Origin: an uncultured Bacteroidia bacterium
GTDB lineage: Bacteria; Bacteroidota; Bacteroidia; Bacteroidales; Prolixibacteraceae
Direction of reading: 5' to 3'
Assembly (NCBI GenBank): GCA_903918045.1
Contig: CAIXCY010000102.1
Location: 1 to 52,987, forward strand
Length of the DNA stretch: 52,987 nucleotides
Shown here: positions 35,535-44,193 of the stretch, one piece after another
Layout: each line of letters starts with the position of its first letter
Position numbering within the stretch: the first letter of the stretch is position 1
Position numbers and translations under genes: made by a program
Notes under the pieces: generated by a model
What the model was told of the DNA's origin: nothing
What the model saw: only the letters and a program-made list of their open reading frames with translations
Databases searched by the model: none

Positions 35535-38198
35535 TTATTTTATTACATTCAAAATTCCCCGTAGCCTGATGTCTTTACAGGAGGCTCCAACCATCATTCT
35601 GAACTCTCCGGGTTCGACCACTTTCTTTAGATTAATATCGAGCATCGAGAGCATTTCGGGATTTATCACAAAACTTACCATTTTACTCTCGCCAGCCGCA
35701 AGATGGATCCGTTGGAATCCTTTGAGTTCTGTAACCGGACGTGCCACCGAAGCAAATTCATCATGTACGTATAATTGTACAACTTCATCACCGGCAATTT
35801 TACCGGTATTGGTTACCTTACAGGTTGATTTTATTGAGTCATTTACGGCAATATTATTCTTTGAAAAACTCAGATCGGAATATTCGAAGGTTGTATAACT
35901 GAGTCCGTAACCAAACGGGAAGAGTGGCTGTCCGGTGAGGTTGTTATAATCATCGCCGCGACCTGTGGGTTTATGGTTGTATACCAATGGAAGTTGACCC
36001 TCAAAAACAGGAAAAGTAATGGGTAATCGCCCGGCGGGATTGTAATCACCGAATAGTACATCGGCTACAGCGCTTCCTCCATCCTCGCCGGGATACCAGA
36101 CATCGAGAATTGCTGAGACATTTTTGAGCCAGTTATTCATCGTAATGGCGCTTCCGCCGACAAGGATAACCACCATCGGTTTGCCGGTTGCAGCAATTTT
36201 ATTAATTAACTCTTCCTGGCGACCGGGCAGATTAAGGTAGGCGCGATCGCTAAATTCACCCTCGTTAATTCCGGCAACAACAACAGCTACATCGCTTTTT
36301 TTAGCCAGTTCAACGGCTTTGGCTAGCTCTGCTGTTTGGTTATTCACCACATTTGCATTCCAAAGCAGCCTGAAAACTGCATTCCCCGCAGGCTCGAAAT
36401 ACTCGATCCGAAGGTCATATTCTTTGTTCTTTTCAAAGGTGTAGTCGGCCACGAGGGTTTGCCGGCTCAGTTTTTTCCAGTTGTCGATCACTAATTTATT
36501 ATTCAGGTAGAGCCTGTAACCATCGTTCCCGTCTACTCCGATTTTCAGTTTGCCGCTGTTTGAGGCTCTTAGTTTTCCGGTCCACCGGATCGAGTAAAAA
36601 TCGTAAGAGAGCTTTTCGGGGTCGGGTGAGAAGAGGGTCCAGCCAAACTGTATTGTTGGATCGATTCGCGTAAAGAGGGGCTTTCCGGTTAATGTTACAT
36701 TATCAAAATATTCACCTTTTAACCCTTTGGCCGTCTTTCCATCAACAACGCAGGAAAATGATTCTGTCGGCACTGTAACATATTCGGTATTGCTTCGGTC
36801 GCAACCCCTGGCGAAATTTATTGCAACCCTCTTCCCAACCTTATTTTTAATGCCATCGAGAATGCTCACCCGGTTAATTCCCGGACCGCAGTATCCGCCT
36901 AACCGGGCTTCGGTTGCATCGGATCCGATCACCGCAATAGACCTGATCGTTTTGGAGAGTGGAAGTATTTGTTTGTCATTTTTCAGAAGTACGATTGATT
37001 CTTTGGCTGCCTCTTTGGTCAATTGACGATGGGTAGCATGACCGTTCCATTCTCCTGCGGCTTTCGGGTCGATATAGGGATCGTCAAAAAGTCCGAGTTC
37101 AAATTTATTCCGCAGAACGCGGGAGACAGCCTGGTCAATCACCTTTGGATCGATCCGGCCATCATAAAACGGTGGTGAGAAGAGTTTGTAATGATCGTAA
37201 CTGGTTTGAAAGATCACATCGAGCCCGTTGGTAATTGAGCTGGCTGTTGATCCGGGATAATCTTTGGCTGTAAAATGAAGCACATTTGCCCCTCCTGTTG
37301 CACCGGCATCCGAAATCACAAACCCTTTAAATCCCCACTCTTTTTTCAGGATCTGGTTGAGGGTATAGTCATTGGCGGTACACGGGCTTCCGTCATACGA
37401 ATTGTAGGAGGTCATGACTGATCGGGATCCCCCTCGTTTGAAACAGGCCTCGAACGGAGGGAGGTAGATTTCGCGCATTAATCGCTCGTTCCAGTGAATG
37501 GGATAGCTGTCACGTCCGCCATCGCCGACATTGGCCACGTAGTGTTTTGGCGTTGTGATCACCCCCATCTTTTCAAATTCAGAGACAAAGGCAACACCCA
37601 TTTCAGACGATAGATAAGGGTCTTCGCCATAGGTCTCCTCCGTTCGTCCCCACCTAACATCGCTGGCAATATTTACGACAGGGGAGAGTATTTGCCTGAT
37701 CCCTCTGGTTTTCGATTCGGTTGCAATGGCTTTCGAAACCCGGTGCATGAGGGATGTATTCCAGGTTGCGGCAAGTCCAATCGACTGTGGAAATGCAGTA
37801 GCGCCCTGCCGTACAAGACCGTGCAACGCTTCGTCATAAGCGATAATAGGTATACCAAGCCTGCTTTTTTCGATAAAGAAATGCTGCATTTTGTTGATTC
37901 CCTCTGCAGTTTCAATGGCAGCAGCTCCGGGTGCATAACTTAGCATTTGCCCTGAGGCATTGGCGCTTTGACCGGTTGTACTGACCTGAAAACCAAAAAT
38001 TCCGGGTTTATATTTTTCAAGATCTTCGTTGAAATCACCGGGGATCATAAAGAGCTGCCAGAATTTCTCTTCGGGAGTCATCCGTTTCAAAAGATCCGAA
38101 ACACGATCTTCAATTGGGACTTTGGGATCTTTATAGGGTTGCGCCTGGGCCGCGATTGCAAATAACAAAAACAAAAACAGGAAATTCAGGTTCCTCAT
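35535..38198 (-). CDS. GH3 glycosidase with inserted PA14 domain
   Basis: An 887-aa exported glycosidase (signal MRNLNFLFLFLLFAIAAQAQ), probably beta-glucosidase or beta-xylosidase. The GH3 TIM-barrel has FGFQVSTTGQ, LGIPIIAYDEALHG, KHYVANVGDGGRDSY and the nucleophile motif GFKGFVISDAGATGG (about residue 299). The second GH3 domain begins around 410 (SIVLLKNDKQILPL) and is interrupted by a PA14 carbohydrate-binding domain at about 492-614 (KGLKGEYFDN to YRLYLNNKLVIDNWK and RIEYFEPAGNAVFRL). It resumes at VAVVVAGINEGEFSDRAYL and ends with a fibronectin-III-like domain (DEVVQLYVHDEFASVARP). It is the first of seven same-strand carbohydrate genes. Confidence 0.94.
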   Translation of the reverse strand: MRNLNFLFLFLLFAIAAQAQPYKDPKVPIEDRVSDLLKRMTPEEKFWQLFMIPGDFNEDLEKYKPGIFGFQVSTTGQSANASGQMLSYAPGAAAIETAEGINKMQHFFIEKSRLGIPIIAYDEALHGLVRQGATAFPQSIGLAATWNTSLMHRVSKAIATESKTRGIRQILSPVVNIASDVRWGRTEETYGEDPYLSSEMGVAFVSEFEKMGVITTPKHYVANVGDGGRDSYPIHWNERLMREIYLPPFEACFKRGGSRSVMTSYNSYDGSPCTANDYTLNQILKKEWGFKGFVISDAGATGGANVLHFTAKDYPGSTASSITNGLDVIFQTSYDHYKLFSPPFYDGRIDPKVIDQAVSRVLRNKFELGLFDDPYIDPKAAGEWNGHATHRQLTKEAAKESIVLLKNDKQILPLSKTIRSIAVIGSDATEARLGGYCGPGINRVSILDGIKNKVGKRVAINFARGCDRSNTEYVTVPTESFSCVVDGKTAKGLKGEYFDNVTLTGKPLFTRIDPTIQFGWTLFSPDPEKLSYDFYSIRWTGKLRASNSGKLKIGVDGNDGYRLYLNNKLVIDNWKKLSRQTLVADYTFEKNKEYDLRIEYFEPAGNAVFRLLWNANVVNNQTAELAKAVELAKKSDVAVVVAGINEGEFSDRAYLNLPGRQEELINKIAATGKPMVVILVGGSAITMNNWLKNVSAILDVWYPGEDGGSAVADVLFGDYNPAGRLPITFPVFEGQLPLVYNHKPTGRGDDYNNLTGQPLFPFGYGLSYTTFEYSDLSFSKNNIAVNDSIKSTCKVTNTGKIAGDEVVQLYVHDEFASVARPVTELKGFQRIHLAAGESKMVSFVINPEMLSMLDINLKKVVEPGEFRMMVGASCKDIRLRGILNVIK

Positions 38199-38464
38199 AC
38201 CAATTGAATTTTGAATATTAAGATTTAAAGATATTCAAAATTCCAGATATTGTATTGAAAATTCAAGGTTTGCTTAACTATGGTTTACCGCAAAGGTTTG
38301 CGCAATGCTTTGCGAAGGAAAAATATGTTTTAAAACAGGTGAGTTATTTAACTCAATTTTCCGTCAATGCATTTAATGGTGGGTTTAAAACTACCCGGTT
38401 GCCAGGTTAACCTGAACGCTGTCCCGGCAAAGACGGTTTTCTGTGAGTTTTTTAAGTTCGTTAC
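38199..38464. other. Intergenic region with a palindrome
   Basis: This 266-bp region between two same-strand genes holds CAGGTTAACCTG (38403-38414), a perfect 12-bp palindrome, and a CCGCAAAGGTTTGCGCAATG repeat fragment (38288-38307) related to the GCAAAG-type interspersed repeats. I see no exact minus-strand TAnnTTTG in front of the GH3 gene. Confidence 0.4.
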
Positions 38465-39280
38465 CTAGAACTGGAGCAGGTATCCCACCAGGCTACCCGA
38501 TTCGCAAAGACCCAGTTTCTTTCTCAGTCGTGAGCGGGAGACCCGTATGCTGGCCTCTTCCTGGTGTATGAATACGGCGATCTCCTTTGAACTCATGTTT
38601 TGCCTTAATAATGTGCAGAGGCGAATCTCGGCTGGCGAGATATCAGGATGGACTTCGAGAAACTGTTTATAAAACGAGGGATTCAACTCCATGAAATTCT
38701 CTTCATACCGCTTCCATGCTTCATTCAACAACCGAACCGATACATTTCCGGTAATCTCGTTGATCTGGCTTTCAAGCTCAGGAAAAACTTCCTTTAGGTG
38801 GGTAAGTTTTTTTGAGATTTGTTCATGCAGTTCGGTCAGTCGGCTGAGCTGAAGCAAGGAGGCTGAAAGCTCGTTGTTTTTGTTTAGAATAACTAATTTG
38901 TAGTAAGTTACAAATGAAAGTATCGCCTTGACCCGTGCCAGCAATTCGATCTTTTCGAATGGTTTTTTAATAAAATCGATCGCACCCTTCTGATAAGCCT
39001 CCTGCAAATGTTCCGCTGTGGTTGCAATGCCGGTCACCATGATCACCGGTATTTCACTGGTTTTAGGATCTTTTTTTATAAGTTCAAGGGCATCAATCCC
39101 ATTCATTACAGGCATCTGCCAGTCCATCAGAATTAAATCGGGCAGATGGTCTGCCGCCTGCTTTACTGCTATCTTTCCATTCTGCGCCGTGGATACTTCA
39201 TAACCGGCATCCGATAAGATATCCTGCATGATGGTCAGATTAACAACGGAGTCGTCGGCAATTAGTAGCTTATGTTTCAT
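38465..39280 (-). CDS. Response regulator with C-terminal LuxR-type HTH
   Basis: A response regulator of about 271 aa. The frame is open from 39385, but ATG 39280 (MKHKLLIADDSVVN) is the natural start of the receiver domain and overlaps the end of the sensor kinase gene by 11 nt. The receiver has the acidic pair in IADDS, the phospho-acceptor Asp in LILMDWQMPVMNG, the Thr in IMVTGIA and the Lys in FIKKPF. After a helical linker (about 130-210) the C-terminal region SPAEIRLCTLLRQNMSSKEI is a LuxR-like helix-turn-helix of the type found in large Bacteroidota signalling proteins. It probably controls transcription in response to the kinase encoded just upstream. Confidence 0.9.
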   Translation of the reverse strand: MKHKLLIADDSVVNLTIMQDILSDAGYEVSTAQNGKIAVKQAADHLPDLILMDWQMPVMNGIDALELIKKDPKTSEIPVIMVTGIATTAEHLQEAYQKGAIDFIKKPFEKIELLARVKAILSFVTYYKLVILNKNNELSASLLQLSRLTELHEQISKKLTHLKEVFPELESQINEITGNVSVRLLNEAWKRYEENFMELNPSFYKQFLEVHPDISPAEIRLCTLLRQNMSSKEIAVFIHQEEASIRVSRSRLRKKLGLCESGSLVGYLLQF

Positions 39281-41609
39281 CCGTAAATAATTTGTTTTTT
39301 TGCCTCTTCGGAAGCGTAACTTTGAACGTGCACCCTTTGCCGGGCTCGCTCTCAACCGAAATAGATCCCTTGTGATAGTTAACAAATTCGTTGCAGATAA
39401 TCAGACCAAGCCCTGTGCCCGACTCTCCAGCAGTACCGGGGCGTTGAGCCGTTTCGTACTGGTTGAATAATTTACTGATCTGCTGGGTTTCCATTCCAGT
39501 CCCCTGATCGATCACAGTGATTGTAATGTTATTTTCATCTTCGTGCGACCTGATTTTAACCACACCCTGGTTAAATGAGAACTTGATACTGTTTGAAATC
39601 AGATTTCTCAGGATCAGATTAATCATTTGCAGATCTGCCTCAATTAAAATCTCGTGACTTGCCTCATTGACAATCTCAATCTGCTTTGATTTGGCGATGC
39701 TTGTTCCCGAGGAAACATTTTCGGCGATTAAATCTCCTAGATTGGTGGGTTGGGGATTGAATGAGATCTGCTTGGTTTGCGTTCTTGTCCACATCAGCAG
39801 ATTTTGCAAAAGGCTGTAGGTGTTCTGTGCTGTTAGCAGCAGGTTGGTATTATACATGGCGGCGCGTGTATTTCCTGCGGTAAATGCTGTTAATTCTTTG
39901 GAATATAATATCATTGCATGAAATGGATTAACAAGGTCGTGGGCAATGATTGATAAATACTTATCTTTTAATAAATTGAGTTCTTTCAATTTTTTTTCTG
40001 TCTCTTTTTGATTGGTGATATCAGAAATCAGGGTGATGATGAATTTTTTTTGATCCAGGTTCAATAGCGACATAAAAAGGTGTACTGTTCGTGGCATTCC
40101 TTTAATGGGAAGGATAGTTTCATAAGCCTGTATTCTGGTATTTTTCGAGATCAGATTGTATAATTCCTCCCGTTTCGTTACGTCAATGAGTCCCATTTCG
40201 TAAGTCGTTTTTCCCAGAAAATCCCATTTGGGTAAACCTGTGTAATCACCAAATGCAAAGTTGGCATCAACTATTCTGCCGCTTTCATATTCTGTAAGCA
40301 ATACAGGCAATGGTGACAGTTCAAAGAGACTGTGAAAACGCAGTTGGCTCTCTAAGAGGTTTTTCTCCACGATTTTCCGCCGGTTAATTTCTTCCACCAA
40401 TACAATTTTATCGATTTCGAGTTGGTTGGCGCGTGCTTTTTCGTGTTTTACTTTGATCATTTTTTCGGTTAAACCCGAAGTAAGAAAAACAGTAAAAAGG
40501 GCGCTTGCATACAAGGGAGAGTTCGAAAAAAACAGGTTTGGTCCAATCCAGGAGTTGATCACCGCAATATAAAGTAACGATGCCAGGATAGCCGGCAAAA
40601 AGGAAAACAGGTAATAGCGGGCCATAGGAGCTTTCTTCCAGGAAAGGTATAGTGCAATAGAAAATTGGATTAAAAAGGAAATAATATTGGTGGGAACCAG
40701 TAAGAGTCCTGAAACATGGGGACTTAAAATACCTGTTCCTGCCAGAAGACTGTACAAGAAACAACCAGTGATCGCCCCAATTTCGATCTGCCAAATACGT
40801 TTATGGTTCTTTAAATTCAAATAATGAACAACAAAGAGGGATTGGAACCCATAGGTAAATCCCGCAGAAATAAATCGCAATTTCTGAAGGATTACAGGAT
40901 GATCAAATACAATGGTCTCGTAGAATGATCCTGTGATAACAGCTATAAAACATAATACGGCAGCAATCGAAAACAGTAAGAAGAGGAACCCTTTTTCACG
41001 GCTGGTAATCAGCAGCACAAGGTTAAAAAGGAATGCGGCTAACAATATTCCCCACGCGGGGAGATAAAAATTTCGCTGTGCATTTTCTATTTTGTTAAAA
41101 GCGAGAGGGGTAGAAATAACGAGCGGGACAATAAGAAGCGAACAGCTTTGAACCCTTAGGTAAACTCTTACCTGCGCATTCTTGCTCAGCACCAGGGGGA
41201 AGAAGGGTGCCCGTTGCTGGTAGGTATTCTTGGTCAGGATCCCCTGTTTATCGGAAAAAAGCAGCGATCCCGTATTCGAATCATAAACATAAACCGATAC
41301 CTCGTCGAGTGTCCAGTAGTTGATATGTAAGATCCAGTCATCCTGATCCGAATTATTTTGCATCGTAAAAGTAAACCAGTAGGGTTCCTTTTCAACCCCC
41401 ATATTGGGTGTCTCCCCGTTCTTAAACGTGTCCCAGATGGTTGAATCACTTTTTATCCCGTCAATACCTTTGTTGAAATCTGTATCGATTTTATACTGAA
41501 GATAGGGTGAAACATCAACCGATTGCTTCTCATTGGTTAAAACAAGTGTCCGGGCGCTTAAGGAAGCGGTTCCAAAACAGCAAACCAGGCAAAGCAAAAG
41601 ATTCCTCAT
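39270..41609 (-). CDS. 7TM-DISM sensor histidine kinase with PAS domain
   Basis: A membrane sensor kinase of 779 aa from ATG 41609 (MRNLLLCLVCCFG, signal peptide); ATG 41642 would add 11 residues. The order is: an extracytoplasmic 7TMR-DISM sensing domain (about 20-185), seven membrane helices (about 185-385), a coiled linker, a PAS domain (about 425-540, LFELSPLPVLLTEYESGRIV), a HisKA region with the phospho-acceptor His in IIAHDLVNPFHAM, and a HATPase with the N box LILRNLISNSIKFS, G1 DQGTG and G2 GTGLGL. Such 7TM sensors often bind carbohydrates. The response regulator overlaps its 3' end, giving a clear two-component pair next to the glycosidase cluster; which genes it controls is not known. 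Confidence 0.92.
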   Translation of the reverse strand: MRNLLLCLVCCFGTASLSARTLVLTNEKQSVDVSPYLQYKIDTDFNKGIDGIKSDSTIWDTFKNGETPNMGVEKEPYWFTFTMQNNSDQDDWILHINYWTLDEVSVYVYDSNTGSLLFSDKQGILTKNTYQQRAPFFPLVLSKNAQVRVYLRVQSCSLLIVPLVISTPLAFNKIENAQRNFYLPAWGILLAAFLFNLVLLITSREKGFLFLLFSIAAVLCFIAVITGSFYETIVFDHPVILQKLRFISAGFTYGFQSLFVVHYLNLKNHKRIWQIEIGAITGCFLYSLLAGTGILSPHVSGLLLVPTNIISFLIQFSIALYLSWKKAPMARYYLFSFLPAILASLLYIAVINSWIGPNLFFSNSPLYASALFTVFLTSGLTEKMIKVKHEKARANQLEIDKIVLVEEINRRKIVEKNLLESQLRFHSLFELSPLPVLLTEYESGRIVDANFAFGDYTGLPKWDFLGKTTYEMGLIDVTKREELYNLISKNTRIQAYETILPIKGMPRTVHLFMSLLNLDQKKFIITLISDITNQKETEKKLKELNLLKDKYLSIIAHDLVNPFHAMILYSKELTAFTAGNTRAAMYNTNLLLTAQNTYSLLQNLLMWTRTQTKQISFNPQPTNLGDLIAENVSSGTSIAKSKQIEIVNEASHEILIEADLQMINLILRNLISNSIKFSFNQGVVKIRSHEDENNITITVIDQGTGMETQQISKLFNQYETAQRPGTAGESGTGLGLIICNEFVNYHKGSISVESEPGKGCTFKVTLPKRQKNKLFTDET

Positions 41610-41658
41610 TCCCAAATATTTTTTGTCCTGACAAAAGTACACTATGTAAACCTACATT

Positions 41659-41927
41659 TTTTATTGCCAATCGTACAAATAAGTTAGCAATATGATAGCA
41701 GAGCGCCGGCCCGGTTTTAAAATCCTGTGCCCGGGTCCTGCGGTTTTCAACCGCGCATAGATTATCTTCAGGCGAATGCAATTCGCCCGACCCAAAACAA
41801 ATTTCAATAATCCTGGTAATCCTTTTAGTCTAAATCAAAGGTGTAGCGCACCGTTTATAGGTGTAGGAGAAATAATATGACGAGGCTGTATCAAAAGTAG
41901 AAAATTTAACCGCAGAGAATCGCTGAG
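41659..41927 (+). repeat. About 270-bp direct repeat, left copy
   Basis: The stretch from TTTTATTGCCAATCGTACAA to AACCGCAGAGAATCGCTGAG is present again at 43601-43870 with roughly 15 single-base differences or short indels. It contains GCGGTTTTCAACCGC and GGCGAATGCAATTCGCC, two perfect short hairpins. The small frames read through it on either strand in both copies are by-products. Confidence 0.9.
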
Positions 41928-42035
41928 GAATATCGCAGAGAACCGCAAAGTGCTAAAATACAGAAGAATATCTCTGCGAAACTTCGCGCCTTCTCTGCGT
42001 ATCTCCGCGGTTTAAAGATTTTTGATACAACCTCG
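41881..42035. repeat. Hairpin interspersed repeat, full copy
   Basis: GAGGCTGTATCAAAA (41882-41896) pairs, with one mismatch, with TTTTGATACAACCTC (42020-42034). Inside, TTTAACCGC (41905-41913) faces GCGGTTTAAA (42007-42016). The interior has several CGCAGAG/CTCTGCG steps. It is related to the repeat at 30753-30849, and it overlaps the end of the 270-bp direct repeat. Confidence 0.8.
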
Positions 42036-42170
42036 CAATATCTTCTATGATGACGTGTATAAGGTGAAATAATATTACGGTAAGCTGTACCTTCCAGCAA
42101 CGGTTATTCATCTTTTCTACAAATTTTGCAGTACTAAGTATCTTTTTTTATTAAATCCTTTCCAATTCCT

Positions 42171-42205
42171 TGTTAACATATTGCTAACGTTTTTGTTTGA
42201 AATGT
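42171..42205 (+). repeat. 35-bp direct repeat, left copy
   Basis: The sequence from TGTTAACATATTGCTAACGT to TTGAAATGT is identical to 44086-44120. It lies 60 bp from the 3' end of the ATPase gene. Confidence 0.9.
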
Positions 42206-42265
42206 ACCGCTGTTTAGCTATTTTAAGTGTTTAATTCCCCTGCTTTAACGACTTATTGAGTTGGA

Positions 42266-43411
42266 TTATTGAGCAATGATTTCGCCTTCCCAGAGACTTT
42301 TTAAAAATGCCTGCCATGGCAAAACCAAAACCGGCCCCATTTGACGCGGAAAGGGGTCGTTAGTGATAAGTATGAGCTTTTTAACGGAATATTCTTCTGC
42401 AAAACTTTTCAGCCCTTTCGCGTGACGGGGATTAGCATTTTGGGTCGCTTTTATCTCAATGGCCACTTCATGATCGCCCAAAACAAGATCGACCTCCAAT
42501 TGGGAAGCAGTACGCCAATAATGTATTGGATAATTTATACCTGAATAGTTGCTGTGGGCATAGATTTCCTGATAAATAAAATGTTCAAAAGCATGTCCAA
42601 AGGCCTCACTGCCCATTTCAATTTGGCCTCGTTTAAGAAGGTAATTTACAATCCCTACATCGAAGAAGTAGAATTTTGGCGCCAGAATCACTCTGCGCTT
42701 TGGCTTCTTTTGAAAACTGGGTAGAAAACGACCCGTTAGTGTATCTTCAAGTATCTGAAAATATTCTCTGACGGTGGGGGCACTTATACCACATTCAGAA
42801 GCGATATTGGAATAATTGACCATCTCACCATTGGAAAAAGCTGCAACTTCTAAAAAACGTGAAAAGTTGGCCACGTTTCTGAGGCGGGCTTCTGCCATTA
42901 TTTCATCCCGCAGGTAATTTCCGATATAGGCCGAAACCATCTGTTTAGGGTTTTCGGAAAGATAGTGGCGGGGCAATAGGCCATTGTTCAAGGCACGCAA
43001 AAGGTCAAAATCGGGAATTTCCTGGCTAATAAGCGGGTAAAGTTCATAGCGCAAGGCACGACCGCCAAGCAGGTTGGTTTCCGTTCTGATAATTCTGCGG
43101 GGGCTCGATCCGCTTAAAATGAAACGGGTATGCTGGTTTTCAATCAGCCAATGTACCTCGTTAAGGAGCGCAGGTATTTTTTGAATTTCGTCAATTACAA
43201 CAGGCTTGCTGGACTGTGTGGCCAAAACAATCTCCCTTAGTTGTGATGGGTTTTTATGCAAGCGTTCAAAAACATCTGAATGCAGAAGATCAAACCAAAG
43301 TGAATCGGGGAACAATGCTTTCAATAAGGTGCTTTTCCCTGTTTGCCGTGCACCCCACAAAAAGAGGCTTTCATTTAAGGAGGCTTCCAGAATTTGTTTT
43401 CTAATAAACAT
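42266..43411 (-). CDS. AAA-type ATPase with C-terminal DUF4143
   Basis: The 381-aa protein has a P-loop WGARQTGKSTLL (about residues 19-30), Walker B VVIDEIQKIP, sensor 1 FILSGSSPR and the GGRALRYELYPL segment that follows it in this family. The C-terminal DUF4143 part has SNIASECGISAPTVREYFQI (winged-helix-like), FYFFDVGIVNYL and a nuclease-like sheet HYWRTASQLEVDLVLGDHEVAIEIKA, where the E-VDLV...EIKA residues match a restriction-endonuclease-like core. The biological function of these ATPases is not settled. The gene is bracketed by two pairs of direct repeats and has a palindrome in its promoter. Confidence 0.9.
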   Translation of the reverse strand: MFIRKQILEASLNESLFLWGARQTGKSTLLKALFPDSLWFDLLHSDVFERLHKNPSQLREIVLATQSSKPVVIDEIQKIPALLNEVHWLIENQHTRFILSGSSPRRIIRTETNLLGGRALRYELYPLISQEIPDFDLLRALNNGLLPRHYLSENPKQMVSAYIGNYLRDEIMAEARLRNVANFSRFLEVAAFSNGEMVNYSNIASECGISAPTVREYFQILEDTLTGRFLPSFQKKPKRRVILAPKFYFFDVGIVNYLLKRGQIEMGSEAFGHAFEHFIYQEIYAHSNYSGINYPIHYWRTASQLEVDLVLGDHEVAIEIKATQNANPRHAKGLKSFAEEYSVKKLILITNDPFPRQMGPVLVLPWQAFLKSLWEGEIIAQ

Positions 43412-43418
43412 GATATTG

Positions 43419-43457
43419 CAAAGTTATTGTTTTAAATATCCTGATATTTAAAACAAA
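43419..43457 (-). promoter_or_regulatory. ATPase promoter with embedded 12-bp palindromic operator
   Basis: On the minus strand TAACTTTG (complement 43419-43426) is an exact -7 box only 8 nt before the ATG at 43411, so the transcript would be nearly leaderless. Between it and a possible -33 TTTG (complement 43454-43457) lies a perfect inverted repeat, GTTTTAAATATC (43429-43440) and GATATTTAAAAC (43443-43454). The position suggests a repressor site. Confidence 0.6.
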
Positions 43458-43600
43458 AGTATATAATTGATTAGTTAATTCAAATTTTTATGATGTTGCT
43501 GAAATTATATTTTCCATTTTTTTTCACTTCCGGGATTGTACTTTTGAATGTCTAAAATAACACCACCGGAATGAGAGTAAAACTTAACAGTTGATTCCGA

Positions 43601-43870
43601 TTTTATTGCCAATCGTACAAGTAGGATAGCAATATGATAGCAGAGCGCCGGCCCGGTTTTAAAATCCTGCGCCCGGGTCCCGCGGTTTTCAACCGCGCAT
43701 TGATTATCTTCAGGCGAATGCAATTCGCCCGACCCAAAACAAATTTCAATAATCCTGGTAATCCTTTTAGTCTAAATCAAAGGTGCAGCGCACCGTTTAT
43801 ATGTTTAAGGAGAAATAATATGACGAGGCTGTATCAAAAATGGAAAATTTAACCGCAGAGAATCGCTGAG
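43601..43870 (+). repeat. About 270-bp direct repeat, right copy
   Basis: This is the second copy of 41659-41927 in the same orientation, 1.94 kb away. After it the two flanks diverge: the left continues into the complete hairpin repeat, the right has only its first half. Confidence 0.9.
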
Positions 43871-43930
43871 TTCCGCAAAGTACTCGGGAGTTGTTAAACT
43901 CCAACATCAAAACAGATAACTTTAAAAAAT

Positions 43931-43980
43931 CACGCAAAGGCGCTAAGGAACAATTCTTTGCGGCTTTGCGTCTTGGCGTG
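43931..43980. repeat. Hairpin repeat (GCAAAG type)
   Basis: CACGCAAAGGCGCTAAG (43931-43947) forms an imperfect inverted repeat with CTTTGCGTCTTGGCGTG (43964-43980). This resembles the CGCAAAG interspersed repeats seen elsewhere in the window in fragments at about 34343 and 38288. Confidence 0.6.
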
Positions 43981-44055
43981 AGAAAAAAGAGTTATATAGG
44001 AGTTGTACTCTTCGATGATTTCCATCTGAGGAACTTAATCGCAAGCGTCGAAGTT

Positions 44056-44077
44056 GGTCACTGAGCCTGTCGAAGTG
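44056..44077 (+). repeat. Short REP-like element
   Basis: GGTCACTGAGCCTGTCGAAG is a motif I recognise as a widespread intergenic repeat in bacterial genomes. A GTCGAAG also precedes it at 44047, making a short direct repeat. Confidence 0.5.
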
Positions 44078-44085
44078 CAAATCCG

Positions 44086-44120
44086 TGTTAACATATTGCT
44101 AACGTTTTTGTTTGAAATGT
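44086..44120 (+). repeat. 35-bp direct repeat, right copy
   Basis: It is identical over 35 bases to 42171-42205. It lies 73 bp upstream of the first ATG of the surface protein gene. Confidence 0.9.
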
Positions 44121-44193
44121 CCCATTTTTTTACTATTTCTTTGAGGAGTTAAAATTTTATCTTGTTTGTAAGGTAAAATAAAATTATACTCCT

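Noticed and set aside
42266-43411. ATPase as an insertion-sequence helper protein (IstB-like)
   Set aside because: The C-terminal DUF4143/nuclease-like part and the absence of a transposase gene do not fit; no terminal inverted repeats were seen.
43429-43454. Palindrome before the ATPase as a transcription terminator
   Set aside because: It is A/T-rich, lies upstream of the start and inside the promoter spacing, so an operator is more likely.
41530-43852. Frames in both 270-bp repeats (for example the minus frames starting MHSPEDN)
   Set aside because: They recur only because the repeat is duplicated; the hairpins inside the repeat argue for non-coding DNA.
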